Counted from the stretch's first letter, positions 1 to 8,071 are shown. The stretch is 64,000 bases of DNA from JAUUZQ01 sp964538375 (GCA_964538375.1 CAZIFQ010000005.1:97741-161740); one strand, 5' to 3'. The notes: generated from the letters alone by a model not told the origin. Numbers and translations: made by a program.

Positions 1-112
1 TTTTGCTGTAAGGGTGTGCGTGCGTTACCAGGGTGCCATCTGCAAGTATATGAACATGCTGCCAGCATATGTTATTGACGATCTGGAAAGCAATGATCAG
101 TACGAACAACAT
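1..112 (-). CDS. 5' end of an unrecognised membrane/exported protein, cut by the window edge
   Basis: Reading leftward from an ATG at 112, an open frame runs off the window edge. The first residues are hydrophobic (MLFVLIIAFQIVNNI), as in a signal peptide or anchor, followed by a His-rich stretch reading HVHILADGTLVTHAHPYSK. The frame stays open upstream of this ATG as far as a TAG near 227, so a non-ATG start farther out is possible. I recognise a recurring Bacteroidota style of small exported protein with an 'xxDGxxVTHxHPY' stretch, but I can give no function. The family resemblance is from memory and is weak. Only the N-terminus is visible. Confidence 0.5.
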   Translation of the reverse strand, partial: MLFVLIIAFQIVNNICWQHVHILADGTLVTHAHPYSK

Positions 113-213
113 CGATAGTTGTCTTATCCCTGCGCTATGTTTTAATTTGCGATTTTGCACTCTCTTAAGCAATTCTGAATGATACAGTTTTTTTGTTAAG
201 TTTTGAATCGCTA

Positions 214-221
214 CAAAAATA
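214..221 (-). promoter_or_regulatory. Putative -7 promoter box for the leftward partial gene
   Basis: The minus strand reads TATTTTTG, a full match to the Bacteroidota housekeeping -7 element TAnnTTTG. It sits about 100 bases ahead of the ATG at 112. No convincing TTTG -33 box was seen at the usual distance, so this is a weak call. Confidence 0.35.
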
Positions 222-368
222 GCACACTAGATTCATTTTTCACTCACTACTTATAGTGATTCTCCTCACACATGGGAAAAAATATAACAAGAAGAGAGCA
301 ATGGGCGTTCAGGGTATAAACTCTTTTTCTTAACTTGAGCTTTTGTGACATAAATACCCAAACCCTCA

Positions 369-473
369 ATGAAAACGATTGTAGTTTATGACTCCAATAA
401 GGGAAGCAGCAAGGACCTAACAGAAGAAACAGCGGCTAAGCTGAATTGTGAAATCGGAGCCATCAAACCCAGG
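369..473 (+). pseudogene. Flavodoxin-like N-terminal stub fused in frame to the next gene
   Basis: The 35 codons before the signal-peptide methionine at 474 are open and in frame with it. They encode a peptide starting MKTIVVYDSNKGSSK and continuing with an amphipathic helix (LTEETAAKL). This is the pattern of a flavodoxin first strand, phosphate-binding loop and first helix (hydrophobic strand, Y-x-S-x-x-G-x-[ST]-K). The rest of a flavodoxin is missing. If translation began at 369 the signal peptide of the following protein would be buried at residue 36 and export would be unlikely, so I treat this as the leftover 5' end of a lost flavodoxin gene. The flavodoxin assignment is recognition by eye of a short stretch. 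Confidence 0.45.
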
Positions 474-1400
474 ATGAAGAAAATCCTTATCCTGTCATTG
501 CTTTTCCTTCCTTTGTTGCTGCAGGGCCAGATTCATGAAACTTTTGGAGACCTTCTTTATGCTGATACCCTCAAGCTTGATCCCTTGCACAACTGGATAA
601 GTATCGACAACCCGGAGTCTAATATTTGGGAAGTGGGACAGCCAGGTAAAAACTATTTTGATCAACCCTTATCGGGAGTTACAGCAATGATGACTGATTC
701 AAATGACTATTATGGAACAAACCTGAACGACTATTTCACTATAACACTACCATGGTATGATCATTTCTGGGGAGAAGGAATACTCTCCTTCTATCATAAA
801 TATGATACAGATGATGATACAGAAGGTGGCTTGATTGAGGTGTCGTATAATGAAGGGGTGTCATGGATGAATGTGAAGGATGACACGGATCATATAGAGA
901 CTAGTTTTATTGGTCTGCCGGAATCCACTATCGGAGGTGGAGAGTTTGGATTTTCGGGCATATCGGATGGATGGCAATATGTGGAATTGTATTGGTTCTG
1001 GTTTGCGCTGGTTAAAAAATCAAATGCGGACTACTCCGATTTTCCAATGATTCGTTTTCGCTTTATCAGCGATGGTATTGAAACCCAGAAGGAGGGATGG
1101 ATGATCGATGATATCATTTTCAGGGGATATGAAGTTAGCGGAAATATTGATGATTATTCCAGGTTTAATGCCCTGGTTTACCCCAATCCGTCAAGCTCTG
1201 TGATTACCTTAAGGATACCTCCAACTTCAGAAGATGCTTTGTATTACGTGGTGTATGATTCTTCCGGTAAAAAGTTCAAAACAAAAGAAATTTCATCTGA
1301 TCAGGAGATACTTCATTTTGAGAAGCAGGGGCTGTACCTTTTATCAGTTTATGGAGACAGACTATTGTATTCTGAAAAAATCGTTATACAAGAAAATTAG
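474..1400 (+). CDS. Secreted protein with T9SS type A C-terminal sorting domain
   Basis: A 308-residue protein starting with a clear signal peptide (MKKILILSLLFLPLLLQGQ). The C-terminal 75 residues are a typical type A sorting domain: a 'VYPNPSSSVITL' strand, a 'VVYDSSGKKF' strand, then 'QGLYLLSVYGDRLL' and a short final strand ending in IVIQEN. In this family the domain sends the protein through the type IX secretion system and is then usually cleaved. The central region (aspartate-, glycine- and aromatic-rich, with 'GWMIDDIIFRGYE') resembles beta-sandwich, MAM/jelly-roll-like regions found in many T9SS cargo proteins; no catalytic motif was found. I chose the start at 474 because the signal peptide begins there; the frame itself is open from 369. 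Confidence 0.8.
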   Translation: MKKILILSLLFLPLLLQGQIHETFGDLLYADTLKLDPLHNWISIDNPESNIWEVGQPGKNYFDQPLSGVTAMMTDSNDYYGTNLNDYFTITLPWYDHFWGEGILSFYHKYDTDDDTEGGLIEVSYNEGVSWMNVKDDTDHIETSFIGLPESTIGGGEFGFSGISDGWQYVELYWFWFALVKKSNADYSDFPMIRFRFISDGIETQKEGWMIDDIIFRGYEVSGNIDDYSRFNALVYPNPSSSVITLRIPPTSEDALYYVVYDSSGKKFKTKEISSDQEILHFEKQGLYLLSVYGDRLLYSEKIVIQEN

Positions 1401-1442
1401 TTGTGCCTTTTGGCGAGTACAAGAGATTTAGCTGCTTGCCGG

Positions 1443-1574
1443 AGAATTGCTGCTTACACCCTCAAAGCTAATTGACATCCAGGGATCTACTTTTATCTTG
1501 TCAGCAATAAAAATGGAATAGTCAATTTGTCAATATTTCCATATTTTGAAATTGTATATGTATATAATGAATGA
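1443..1574 (+). pseudogene. Decayed T9SS C-terminal sorting-domain remnant
   Basis: In one forward frame the sequence reads RIAAYTLKAN, a TGA stop at 1473-1475, then HPGIYFYLVSNKNGIV, ending at a TGA at 1572. The 'PGIYFYLVSNxNG' string is the hallmark of the last strands of T9SS sorting domains ('LxPGIYFYxIxxxxG'). There is no start codon or body, and a stop lies inside. I read it as the tail of a lost cargo gene or of a duplicated tail of the preceding gene, whose own tail is different in sequence. Confidence 0.45.
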
Positions 1575-1607
1575 AATATCATTCGTTAGGGTATAAAAAA
1601 TTCCTTA

Positions 1608-1625
1608 ATGAATGATAAATCATAC
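1608..1625 (+). promoter_or_regulatory. Operator-like box, copy 1 (upstream of hipB promoter)
   Basis: The 18-base sequence ATGAATGATAAATCATAC occurs here and again, identically, at 1704-1721. It contains an inverted repeat ATGAT-AA-ATCAT, suited to binding a dimeric helix-turn-helix protein. This copy lies just upstream of the -33 box. The likely ligand is the HipB-type regulator encoded next to it; that is inference. Confidence 0.5.
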
Positions 1626-1633
1626 GGTAAGTA

Positions 1634-1665
1634 TTTGTCAAATTAGTACAAATAGTGTATATTTG
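1634..1665 (+). promoter_or_regulatory. Bacteroidota promoter for the hipBA operon
   Basis: TTTG at 1634-1637, a 20-base spacer, then TATATTTG at 1658-1665. This matches the Bacteroidota primary sigma factor consensus (TTTG, 19-21 bases, TAnnTTTG) at every fixed base. Transcription would begin near 1672, about 30 bases before the hipB start. Confidence 0.7.
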
Positions 1666-1703
1666 TATGATAAGTAATGCCTTAATAGCTTAAAAACAAT
1701 ATT

Positions 1704-1721
1704 ATGAATGATAAATCATAC
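1704..1721 (+). promoter_or_regulatory. Operator-like box, copy 2 (overlaps hipB start codon)
   Basis: This is the second exact copy of the 18-base box found at 1608-1625, here containing the ATG and first codons of hipB. A repressor bound at both copies would bracket the promoter, the arrangement expected for autoregulation of a toxin-antitoxin operon. Confidence 0.5.
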
Positions 1722-2051
1722 ATATCATGGATATCAATGAGCGATGCAGCTCTTCTGAGCTCTATGGGGGAATTCGTGAGGCATCATCGTTTGCTTCAAA
1801 GTAAGACCCAGGGTGAAGTAGCTGCAGATGCGGGGATTAGTCGCTCAACATTAAGCTTGCTTGAAAGGGGAGAAACAGTGACTCTTGCTACCTTCATCCA
1901 GGTGCTCAGGGTGCTTGATCTGCTCCATGTTATGGAATCCTTTAAGATAGAAAAACAGGTGAGTCCAATCGAGCTCGCAGAGATGGATAAGAAAAAGAGG
2001 TATAGAGCCAGTAAACAAAATAAGACACATGACACTAAAAGTGACTGGTGA
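1704..2051 (+). CDS. hipB: HipB-like helix-turn-helix antitoxin/repressor
   Basis: A 115-residue XRE-family DNA-binding protein. The helix-turn-helix is clear: 'RHHRLLQSKTQGEVAADAGISRSTLSLLERGETVTLATFIQVLRVLDLL' spans roughly residues 27-75 (about 50 residues, quoted here only by its ends in meaning: R27 to L75). Family members bind the paired HipA kinase and repress their own operon. The basic tail (KKKRYRASKQNKTHDTKSDW) follows the domain. Its stop codon overlaps the hipA ATG by one base (TGATG), which implies translational coupling. The promoter and two operator-like boxes lie immediately upstream. I am confident of the fold and the module; that it acts as an antitoxin here is inferred from the neighbour. 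Confidence 0.85.
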   Translation: MNDKSYISWISMSDAALLSSMGEFVRHHRLLQSKTQGEVAADAGISRSTLSLLERGETVTLATFIQVLRVLDLLHVMESFKIEKQVSPIELAEMDKKKRYRASKQNKTHDTKSDW

Positions 2052-3352
2052 TGATTACAACTGCATTTATAAAAATATGGGGTGAAGTTGCTGGAGCGGT
2101 AGCATGGGACTCAGCAAGCGGGATAGGGAGTTTTGAGTTTGATTCAAAATTCACGCGTCTTGGCTGGGACCTGGCTCCACTAAAAATGCCCATCAGCTCC
2201 GCCAACAGGATATTTTCTTTCCCGGAACTCAGATCTAAGTCAGTCGGGTCAGACACTTTCAAGGGATTGCCAGGATTACTGGCAGATGTATTACCTGATA
2301 AATATGGGCATCAGCTTATTAATGCCTGGTTGGCACAAAATGGAAGGCCTTACAATAGTATGAATCCTGTCGAAATGCTATGTTTTATTGGTAGGAGAGG
2401 GATGGGCGCCCTGGAGTTTGAACCTGAGCAGGGGGGCTACAACCAGAGAGCCGGGAATATTGAACTTTCAAGTTTAGTGGGTATGGCAAAGCAAATTCTT
2501 AATGAGCGTAAGGGTTTCGAGGTGAATTTGCAACAGGATGAGAAAAATGCGCTTGTAGATATACTCAAAATAGGAACTTCTGCCGGCGGGGCCCGGCCAA
2601 AAGCAATCATTGCATTTAATGAATCCAGCGGACAGGTGAAATCGGGTCAGGCATCTGCGCCTGCAGGTTTTGAACATTGGTTAATCAAGCTCGATGGAGT
2701 GAGCGATGCCCAGTTTGGAGAGTCGAGTGGATACGGGCGTGTAGAAATGGCTTACTACCTGATGGCGAAAGATTGTGGTATTGATATGATGGAGTCACGC
2801 TTGCTGGAGGAAAATGGCAGGGCACATTTTATGACAAAAAGATATGATCGCGAGGGAAAAGCAGAGAAACACCATATTCAGACTTTGTGCGCCATGCAGC
2901 ATTTCGATTTTAACGAGGTGAACAGCTTTAGCTATGAGCAGTTGTTTCAGACAATGCGTATGATTCGTCTGCCCTATCCCCAGGCAGACCAAATGTACCG
3001 CAGAATGGTATTTAATGTATTGGCAAGGAATTGCGATGACCATACCAAGAACTGTGCATTCAGATTGCGTAAAAATTACCAATGGGAACTTGCACCTGCT
3101 TATGATGTTTGTCATGCATATCGTCCGGATAGCATTTGGGTAAGCCAACAGTCGCTTAGCGTAAACGGTAAACGGAAGGATATTTCAAAAAGCGATTTGC
3201 TTGCTGTTGCCGGCTCCATGAATATCAAAAAGGCAGCACATATTACTGAAGAAATCAGCGGGAAGATTGAAAAATGGAAACACTATGCGGAAGAAGTAAA
3301 GGTGAATCCGACTCTTAGAGATAGTATTGGTGAAACACTTTATAGAATTTAA
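2051..3352 (+). CDS. hipA: HipA-like serine/threonine kinase toxin
   Basis: A 433-residue HipA-family kinase. E. coli HipA phosphorylates glutamyl-tRNA synthetase and causes persistence; the target here is unknown. The N-terminal HipA subdomain includes 'FKGLPGLLADVLPDKYG' and the 'MNPVEMLCFIGRRGMGALEF' region. The phosphate-loop equivalent is 'GTSAGGARPKAII' near residue 178. The catalytic loop NCDDHTKN is near residue 327, and the metal-binding Asp is in 'APAYDVCHAY' near 348. All key kinase residues appear to be present, so the protein should be active. The open frame also allows a GTG three bases earlier (2048), but the ATG overlapping the hipB stop is the better start. Length agrees with full-length HipA (about 440 residues). 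Confidence 0.9.
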   Translation: MITTAFIKIWGEVAGAVAWDSASGIGSFEFDSKFTRLGWDLAPLKMPISSANRIFSFPELRSKSVGSDTFKGLPGLLADVLPDKYGHQLINAWLAQNGRPYNSMNPVEMLCFIGRRGMGALEFEPEQGGYNQRAGNIELSSLVGMAKQILNERKGFEVNLQQDEKNALVDILKIGTSAGGARPKAIIAFNESSGQVKSGQASAPAGFEHWLIKLDGVSDAQFGESSGYGRVEMAYYLMAKDCGIDMMESRLLEENGRAHFMTKRYDREGKAEKHHIQTLCAMQHFDFNEVNSFSYEQLFQTMRMIRLPYPQADQMYRRMVFNVLARNCDDHTKNCAFRLRKNYQWELAPAYDVCHAYRPDSIWVSQQSLSVNGKRKDISKSDLLAVAGSMNIKKAAHITEEISGKIEKWKHYAEEVKVNPTLRDSIGETLYRI

Positions 3353-3415
3353 AACTATTCTTATTTTTCGTTTTGTAACTTTATAAACAATACACATTGT
3401 AAAAAATAATCAACA

Positions 3416-3440
3416 GTAGAGACGCGATTTATCGCGTCTT
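3416..3440. repeat. Dispersed palindromic repeat, copy 1 (AT-centre type)
   Basis: GTAGAGACGCGAT, two T bases, then ATCGCGTCTT. The arms AGACGCGAT / ATCGCGTCT pair perfectly (3420-3439). Other copies lie at 21592-21616, 23411-23437 and 53964-53991. It sits between the hipA stop and the following gene. Confidence 0.8.
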
Positions 3441-3486
3441 CAATAACAAAGAGTCATCTTTGAAAATAGCAAAAAAATTTCCCACT

Positions 3487-4584
3487 ATGAAACACAAAGT
3501 GTTATTCATTCCCATTCTGCTCATCCTGCTCATCAGCTGTAAAGGTCCGGTACAGGAAGTTTCAATACACAAATACCACAACGCTATTGAATTGGGCCGA
3601 CACCTCATGGATTCATTGCTTCAGTTGGGGCAGACACCTGGTTTAGATATTGCCATATCCATCGACGGAGAGGTGGTTTGGTCGGAGGGATTTGGCTTTG
3701 CTGACCTGGAACATCAATTGCCGGTTATTCCTGGAGTTTCCCGTTTTAGAATAGGTAGTGTATCAAAACCCTTAGCCGCTGCTGCGGTCGGACGCCTCAT
3801 TGATATGGGAAAGATGGATATGGATCAGGACATTGAAACTTACGTTCCATATTGGCCGAAAAAGAACTACCATTTTACAGTGAAGCAGGTAGCAGGACAT
3901 ATAGCAGGCATTCGGCATTACAATGGTGACGAGTTCATGATGGCGAAGCATTTCTCTACCGTTGAAGAGGGAATTGACATCTTCAAGGGTGATCCCCTTC
4001 TTTTTGAGCCGGGAGAAAGATTCAGCTATTCGAGTTTTGGTTGGAACCTGGTTAGTGCTGCAGTGGAAGGAGCCAGTGGGAAAGATTTCCTGTCTTTCAT
4101 GCAGAAGGAAGTTTTTGATCCCCTGGGTATGACCTCCACGTGTGCAGATAAAAACGATAGTATTATTCTGCATCGTGCTTCGTTTTATGAATTAAATCCG
4201 GGCACGGTAATGGTAAATGCACGGTATGTGGATAACAGTTACAAATGGGCCGGGGGAGGTTTTCTTTCAACCACCCTGGATCTGCTTAAATTTGGAGAAG
4301 CGCATATAGCTGCCGAATACCTTTCTGAAGAGACTCTTGTTACCTTAACAACACCCCAGGTATTAAATAACGGAGAAAGTACTGGTTATGGAGTGGGATG
4401 GTTTGCTGACGGCGAAGGGGAAATGTACAGGATACATCATGGTGGAGGTTCCATTGGCGGCATCACCGATTTTGTGGTGTACCCTGAGCTGGGAATTGTG
4501 ATTGCTATTCTTTCCAATTCTTCGGATACAACCCACGGCAATGTGCTTGCAAGAATTGTAAAGGCCTTTGCTGCGGAAAATTAA
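3487..4584 (+). CDS. Serine beta-lactamase-family hydrolase lipoprotein
   Basis: A 365-residue member of the beta-lactamase / penicillin-binding-protein fold (class C-like, AmpH/EstB-type) family. The N-terminus is a lipoprotein signal (LLILLISC, lipid-modified Cys about residue 18). The active-site SxxK is 'SVSK' near residue 92, the YxN-like motif is 'YSSFGWN' near 180 and the third motif is 'HHGGG' near 317, in place of KTG. Such proteins are usually peptidases or esterases acting on D-amino-acid peptides or esters, and few are true beta-lactamases. The frame is open from a TTG at 3460, but the ATG at 3487 directly starts the signal peptide. It stands alone, with a repeat on its 5' side. 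Confidence 0.85.
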   Translation: MKHKVLFIPILLILLISCKGPVQEVSIHKYHNAIELGRHLMDSLLQLGQTPGLDIAISIDGEVVWSEGFGFADLEHQLPVIPGVSRFRIGSVSKPLAAAAVGRLIDMGKMDMDQDIETYVPYWPKKNYHFTVKQVAGHIAGIRHYNGDEFMMAKHFSTVEEGIDIFKGDPLLFEPGERFSYSSFGWNLVSAAVEGASGKDFLSFMQKEVFDPLGMTSTCADKNDSIILHRASFYELNPGTVMVNARYVDNSYKWAGGGFLSTTLDLLKFGEAHIAAEYLSEETLVTLTTPQVLNNGESTGYGVGWFADGEGEMYRIHHGGGSIGGITDFVVYPELGIVIAILSNSSDTTHGNVLARIVKAFAAEN

Positions 4585-4610
4585 ATAGAGTATATTGACG
4601 TTAGACAATG

Positions 4611-4618
4611 TATCTTTG
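4611..4618 (+). promoter_or_regulatory. -7 promoter box of the CvfB-like gene
   Basis: TATCTTTG matches TAnnTTTG exactly, 18 bases before the ATG at 4637. A TTG at 4595 may serve as a weak -33 box, although its spacing is short. Confidence 0.5.
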
Positions 4619-4636
4619 TATCCTTAAATAATTGTA

Positions 4637-5470
4637 ATGATAGAGATCGGAAAATATAACAAGCTGAAGATTATGCGGACGACCAGGGTTGGCTTGTACC
4701 TGGAGGATGAAAGTGGCGAGGATGTGCTGCTGCCAACAAAATACAGTCCCCTGAAGTATGAAACTGAGGATGAGATAGAAGTCTTTGTTTACCTTGACAA
4801 CGAGGGGAGAAAGGTTGCTACGAACCTGACTCCGAAGATTTTAGTGAATGAATTTGCCTTTTTACAGGTGAGCACCGTATCCAAAGTAGGTGCCTTTCTT
4901 GACTGGGGGATAGCGAAAGAATTGCTTGTCCCATTCAGGGAACAGAAGCTGAGAATGGAAGAGGGGAGATGGTATGTTGTTTATATGGAGGTAGATGAAA
5001 AGTCGGGTCGCCTTTATGCCAGTAACAAGCTGGAGAGATTTTTGCATAACGATGATCTTACTGTGAAGGAGAATGAAGAAGTCGATTTGGTAGTGATGCA
5101 TAAAACAGACATTGGTTTCAATGTGATTGTCAACAACGTTCATACCGGCCTTGTTTTTGAAAACGAAATTTTTAGAGAGCTCAATATTGGTGACAAGCTG
5201 AAAGGATATGTGAAACATATTCGTGATGACAATAAGTTGGATATTTCTCTGCAGCGTCTTGGCTATGAGAATGCCAACGATCCCAATTGTGAGTTGATTT
5301 ATAAGAAATTACTTGCCAACGAAGGTGAATTTTCTATCACTGACAAAAGTTCTCCTGAAGAGATATATTCCAATTTTGGGATCAGCAAAAAGGCCTTTAA
5401 AAAAGCCCTTGGCAGCTTGTATAAAGAGAGAAAGATTGAAATTCTATCAGATAAAATTAAGCTGATATAG
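4637..5470 (+). CDS. S1-like RNA-binding protein of the CvfB/YitL family
   Basis: A 277-residue protein matching the CvfB family: several S1-type RNA-binding beta-barrels followed by a C-terminal winged-helix. Recognisable stretches are the start 'IGKYNKLKIMRTTRVGLYL', 'VSKVGAFLDWGIAKELLVPF' (second S1 domain, near residue 80), 'NVIVNNVHTGLVFENEIF' (third, near 160) and the terminal winged helix 'ISKKAFKKALGSLYKERKI'. In Firmicutes CvfB affects virulence and gene expression through RNA binding; the role in Bacteroidota is not established. It is a single-gene unit with its own -7 box. Confidence 0.85.
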   Translation: MIEIGKYNKLKIMRTTRVGLYLEDESGEDVLLPTKYSPLKYETEDEIEVFVYLDNEGRKVATNLTPKILVNEFAFLQVSTVSKVGAFLDWGIAKELLVPFREQKLRMEEGRWYVVYMEVDEKSGRLYASNKLERFLHNDDLTVKENEEVDLVVMHKTDIGFNVIVNNVHTGLVFENEIFRELNIGDKLKGYVKHIRDDNKLDISLQRLGYENANDPNCELIYKKLLANEGEFSITDKSSPEEIYSNFGISKKAFKKALGSLYKERKIEILSDKIKLI

Positions 5471-5510
5471 ATTCGACTATGCCGGAGCAGATGGATTTGT
5501 TCGAATAAGT

Positions 5511-6332
5511 TTAGTTGTTCTGTTTTGCATATTCCCTGCATTCTTCCCAGTCTTTTGAAAAATATTTTTTCACTGCTGCCAACTGTCCGGGTTCGGGTAG
5601 AAAAATATCTTTACTCAGCCATGAGTTCGGAATGAGCGGTGCAAAGAAAAGTGTGGTATAACGAAGTATATTGCGACCAAGGTTTAGGAAGACATTTATG
5701 GTTTTCGATGCGGATGGTTTGCGCTTCACCATGCTTACTTTCTTGCCCAGGGTGTAAATAACCCGTAGCTGCTTTTCATTGTAGGATGTATGCCTTGGAG
5801 ACAAATTTATCTTGTTCATATTCACCTCAGCACCTGTATAATCTGCCAGTTGGCGTATAAACTGCTCCGGATTTTTTCTGAGTTCATCATAGAACAAAAC
5901 CAGTGGTTTGTTTTCAAAATACTTTTCCAGGATCTCAATGTTGCCCATGTACCGAAGCCATTCTCTTTCCCAAAATCCTGAATCATTTTTGGGAGTAAAA
6001 AATGCATTGAATGTAAAAGCATAGCCACTCTTTACGAATCGTCTGTACTGTGAAGCAACCCACTCATCTTGTCTGCGCATGATAATAATAGGTCTTGCAC
6101 CGGGAAAAAGAGCTGAGAATTCGCGCATATGCCGGTCCAGTTTTTTATACTCCATCTCACCAGAAACCAGGTACCTCTCATATCTTCCTTTTTGTATGAT
6201 CTTTTCCGCTTTGCGGAATTTTGTATGGCGCTTGTAAAAAATGCCCCTGAACTTAGGAAATACCTGGTGCTGAAGAAAGGTCGACCCCGTTCTTCCCATT
6301 CCTGTGTGTATGTAAACCTCCGGTTTCTTCAA
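5511..6332 (-). CDS. Sulfotransferase-family protein
   Basis: A 273-residue protein with the two PAPS-binding signatures of sulfotransferases: the 5'-phosphosulfate loop 'HTGMGRTGSTFLQ' at residues 9-21, and the 3'-phosphate region 'RRQDEWVASQYRRFVKSG' at roughly residues 82-99. These enzymes move a sulfuryl group from PAPS to a carbohydrate or other acceptor; the acceptor cannot be told from sequence. No signal peptide is present, so it should act in the cytoplasm. No other sulfation or polysaccharide genes are adjacent. It is divergent from the thioredoxin-like lipoprotein gene and convergent with the CvfB-like gene. Confidence 0.8.
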   Translation of the reverse strand: MKKPEVYIHTGMGRTGSTFLQHQVFPKFRGIFYKRHTKFRKAEKIIQKGRYERYLVSGEMEYKKLDRHMREFSALFPGARPIIIMRRQDEWVASQYRRFVKSGYAFTFNAFFTPKNDSGFWEREWLRYMGNIEILEKYFENKPLVLFYDELRKNPEQFIRQLADYTGAEVNMNKINLSPRHTSYNEKQLRVIYTLGKKVSMVKRKPSASKTINVFLNLGRNILRYTTLFFAPLIPNSWLSKDIFLPEPGQLAAVKKYFSKDWEECREYAKQNN

Positions 6333-6397
6333 GGGAAATGCTTTTGAATTTCGAATATCGGAATTTTTTCACAGACTTTTATTAATTTCACAACACA

Positions 6398-7867
6398 ATG
6401 AAAAGACTGAATATAGGTGTATTATTATTGTTTCTCGGCACCATGGTTCTGCAATGCAATGAACCGGCCGGAAATAAAGTAAATGAAAAAGAAGGGGTTG
6501 CGATGCTCGCATCCGGTAACGACCAGGTATATAATGTCAACTTTCTTATCGGCAACATGGCGGATCAGAATGTATACCTGGCAGCATTTAATAAATCGTC
6601 TTACTCGTTGATAGATAGCACATTATCAACAAACGGTTCTTTTTATTTTTCCTTCCTTGCGGATCAACATCCCGGAACTTACCGCGTCTATTTTGGCCGG
6701 CCGGAATTTAATCAGCGCGATGCTGCAGAGAAGTTATTCATAGAATTTATCTGGTGTAAGGAGTCATTTTCTGTCTCTGCGGACTACCTTGACATAAGAA
6801 CATCAGTTGCATTTGAGAACTCAGAGGAGAATGATGTGCTGGGTGATTTTCGGGAGTATGAAACGGACTATGAAGAGAAAATGAGTGCTATGTATCCCCT
6901 GATTGACAGGTATCCACAAAAAGATGAATTCTTTGCTGAAGCGAAAACACATTTTATGACTTTACAGGAGGAGCGGGAGGAATTCATCCTTGCCCTAATC
7001 GAAGAACATGCCGATTTATATGTGAAGGATCTGATCTCGTCTTACCTCTCACTGATCCTGAAACCTGAGTTGAAAGGGATGGATCGAATGGCTTACCTCC
7101 GGTATCATTTTTTTGACAAAGCACCCATTGATAAACCCGGATTAATTTATTCCCCGGTTTATAATTATAAAATTATAGAGTATTTATCGCTCTATCGTGA
7201 CAAAAATAATAGTTATTCACAACAGGAAGATGCCTTTATTGAAGCCACCGATATCATCATGGCCAATGTCTCCGCAGATGCGGACCTTCGATCATTTGTG
7301 GTTGAATACTTGCTGGAAGGTTTTAACTCTTTCCAGATGGAGAAGGTACAATCCTATATTGCAGAGAATTATGTGGATGAAACCTGTACCACAGATGTAG
7401 TTGAGCTGGCCATGCAAAGAGTGGAAGGGTATAAAAAGATGGAACTTGGTGCCATAGCAGCGGATTTTAAAATCCGTAGCATTGATAATGAGGCCATCGT
7501 TTTGAGCAAATTGAAGAACGACTACACGGTAGTTATCTTCTGGGCCAGCCATTGCGAGCATTGCGTTCGCATGATGTCAAAGCTCAAAGACTGGTATTTG
7601 TCTGATATACCGGACAATGTTGAAATCGTTGCTATTTCCATAGATACTGTAAAAACTAACTGGACAAGCTATGTTGAACAAATGAAGCTTCCCTGGATTA
7701 ACGTGCATGAACCACTTGGCTGGGAAGGAAAGAGTGCGTCGGACTATAATATCTATGCTACACCAACCATCTTCGTGCTCGATCGGAAGAGGAAAATTTT
7801 GGCTAAGCCGATTACGTTTAGAGAGCTGAAGAGAGACCTTGTGGAAGTGGCTGGTAGTGATGAATGA
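6398..7867 (+). CDS. Thioredoxin-like (TlpA-type) periplasmic lipoprotein
   Basis: A 489-residue lipoprotein (signal ending MVLQC, about Cys 20). Residues 45-140 look like the DUF4369-type beta domain common at the N-terminus of Bacteroidota thioredoxin-like proteins. A helical middle follows, and residues from about 350 onward form an AhpC/TSA-thioredoxin fold with the active site WASHCEHC near 382-389 and the cis-Pro loop 'ATPTIFVLD' near the end. The likely role is thiol-disulfide exchange or reduction at the cell envelope. The CEHC pair differs from the usual CxPC (Glu-His between the cysteines), which should shift redox potential. It is a single-gene unit. Confidence 0.85.
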   Translation: MKRLNIGVLLLFLGTMVLQCNEPAGNKVNEKEGVAMLASGNDQVYNVNFLIGNMADQNVYLAAFNKSSYSLIDSTLSTNGSFYFSFLADQHPGTYRVYFGRPEFNQRDAAEKLFIEFIWCKESFSVSADYLDIRTSVAFENSEENDVLGDFREYETDYEEKMSAMYPLIDRYPQKDEFFAEAKTHFMTLQEEREEFILALIEEHADLYVKDLISSYLSLILKPELKGMDRMAYLRYHFFDKAPIDKPGLIYSPVYNYKIIEYLSLYRDKNNSYSQQEDAFIEATDIIMANVSADADLRSFVVEYLLEGFNSFQMEKVQSYIAENYVDETCTTDVVELAMQRVEGYKKMELGAIAADFKIRSIDNEAIVLSKLKNDYTVVIFWASHCEHCVRMMSKLKDWYLSDIPDNVEIVAISIDTVKTNWTSYVEQMKLPWINVHEPLGWEGKSASDYNIYATPTIFVLDRKRKILAKPITFRELKRDLVEVAGSDE

Positions 7868-7901
7868 GTCACCTCCTACGCCAAAGCTTCGGAGGTTGAA
7901 A

Positions 7902-8018
7902 AATGGGCTAATGAGTTAATGGGCTAATGAGTCAATGGGCTAATGAGTCAATGGGCTAATGAGTTAATGAGTCAATGGGCTAATGAGTTAATGAGTCAAT
8001 GGGCTAATGAGTCAATGT
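7902..8018. repeat. Array of an 8-bp unit (TAATGGGC / TAATGAGT type)
   Basis: About 14 head-to-tail copies of an 8-base unit of consensus [TC]AATG[GA]G[CT]. The same unit, in reverse complement, forms the array at 44107-44250. The period of 8 is not a multiple of 3. The open frame crossing it (repeated SQWANE peptides) is an artefact of the repeat. Just before it, at 7871-7895, CCTCC ... GGAGG makes a small imperfect stem. Confidence 0.85.
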
Positions 8019-8071
8019 TTCAATTTCTGTCACCCACTTTTTACTTTTTCCTTTTTCCTTCTCACTCTAGT

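Noticed and set aside
1234..1431. A 65-codon forward frame overlapping the T9SS gene's 3' end
   Set aside because: It lies in another frame of the sorting-domain coding sequence, has no family and no start signal; a shadow frame.
7902..8018. Possible CRISPR array
   Set aside because: The units are contiguous 8-mers with no spacers and there are no cas genes; the same holds for 44107-44250.
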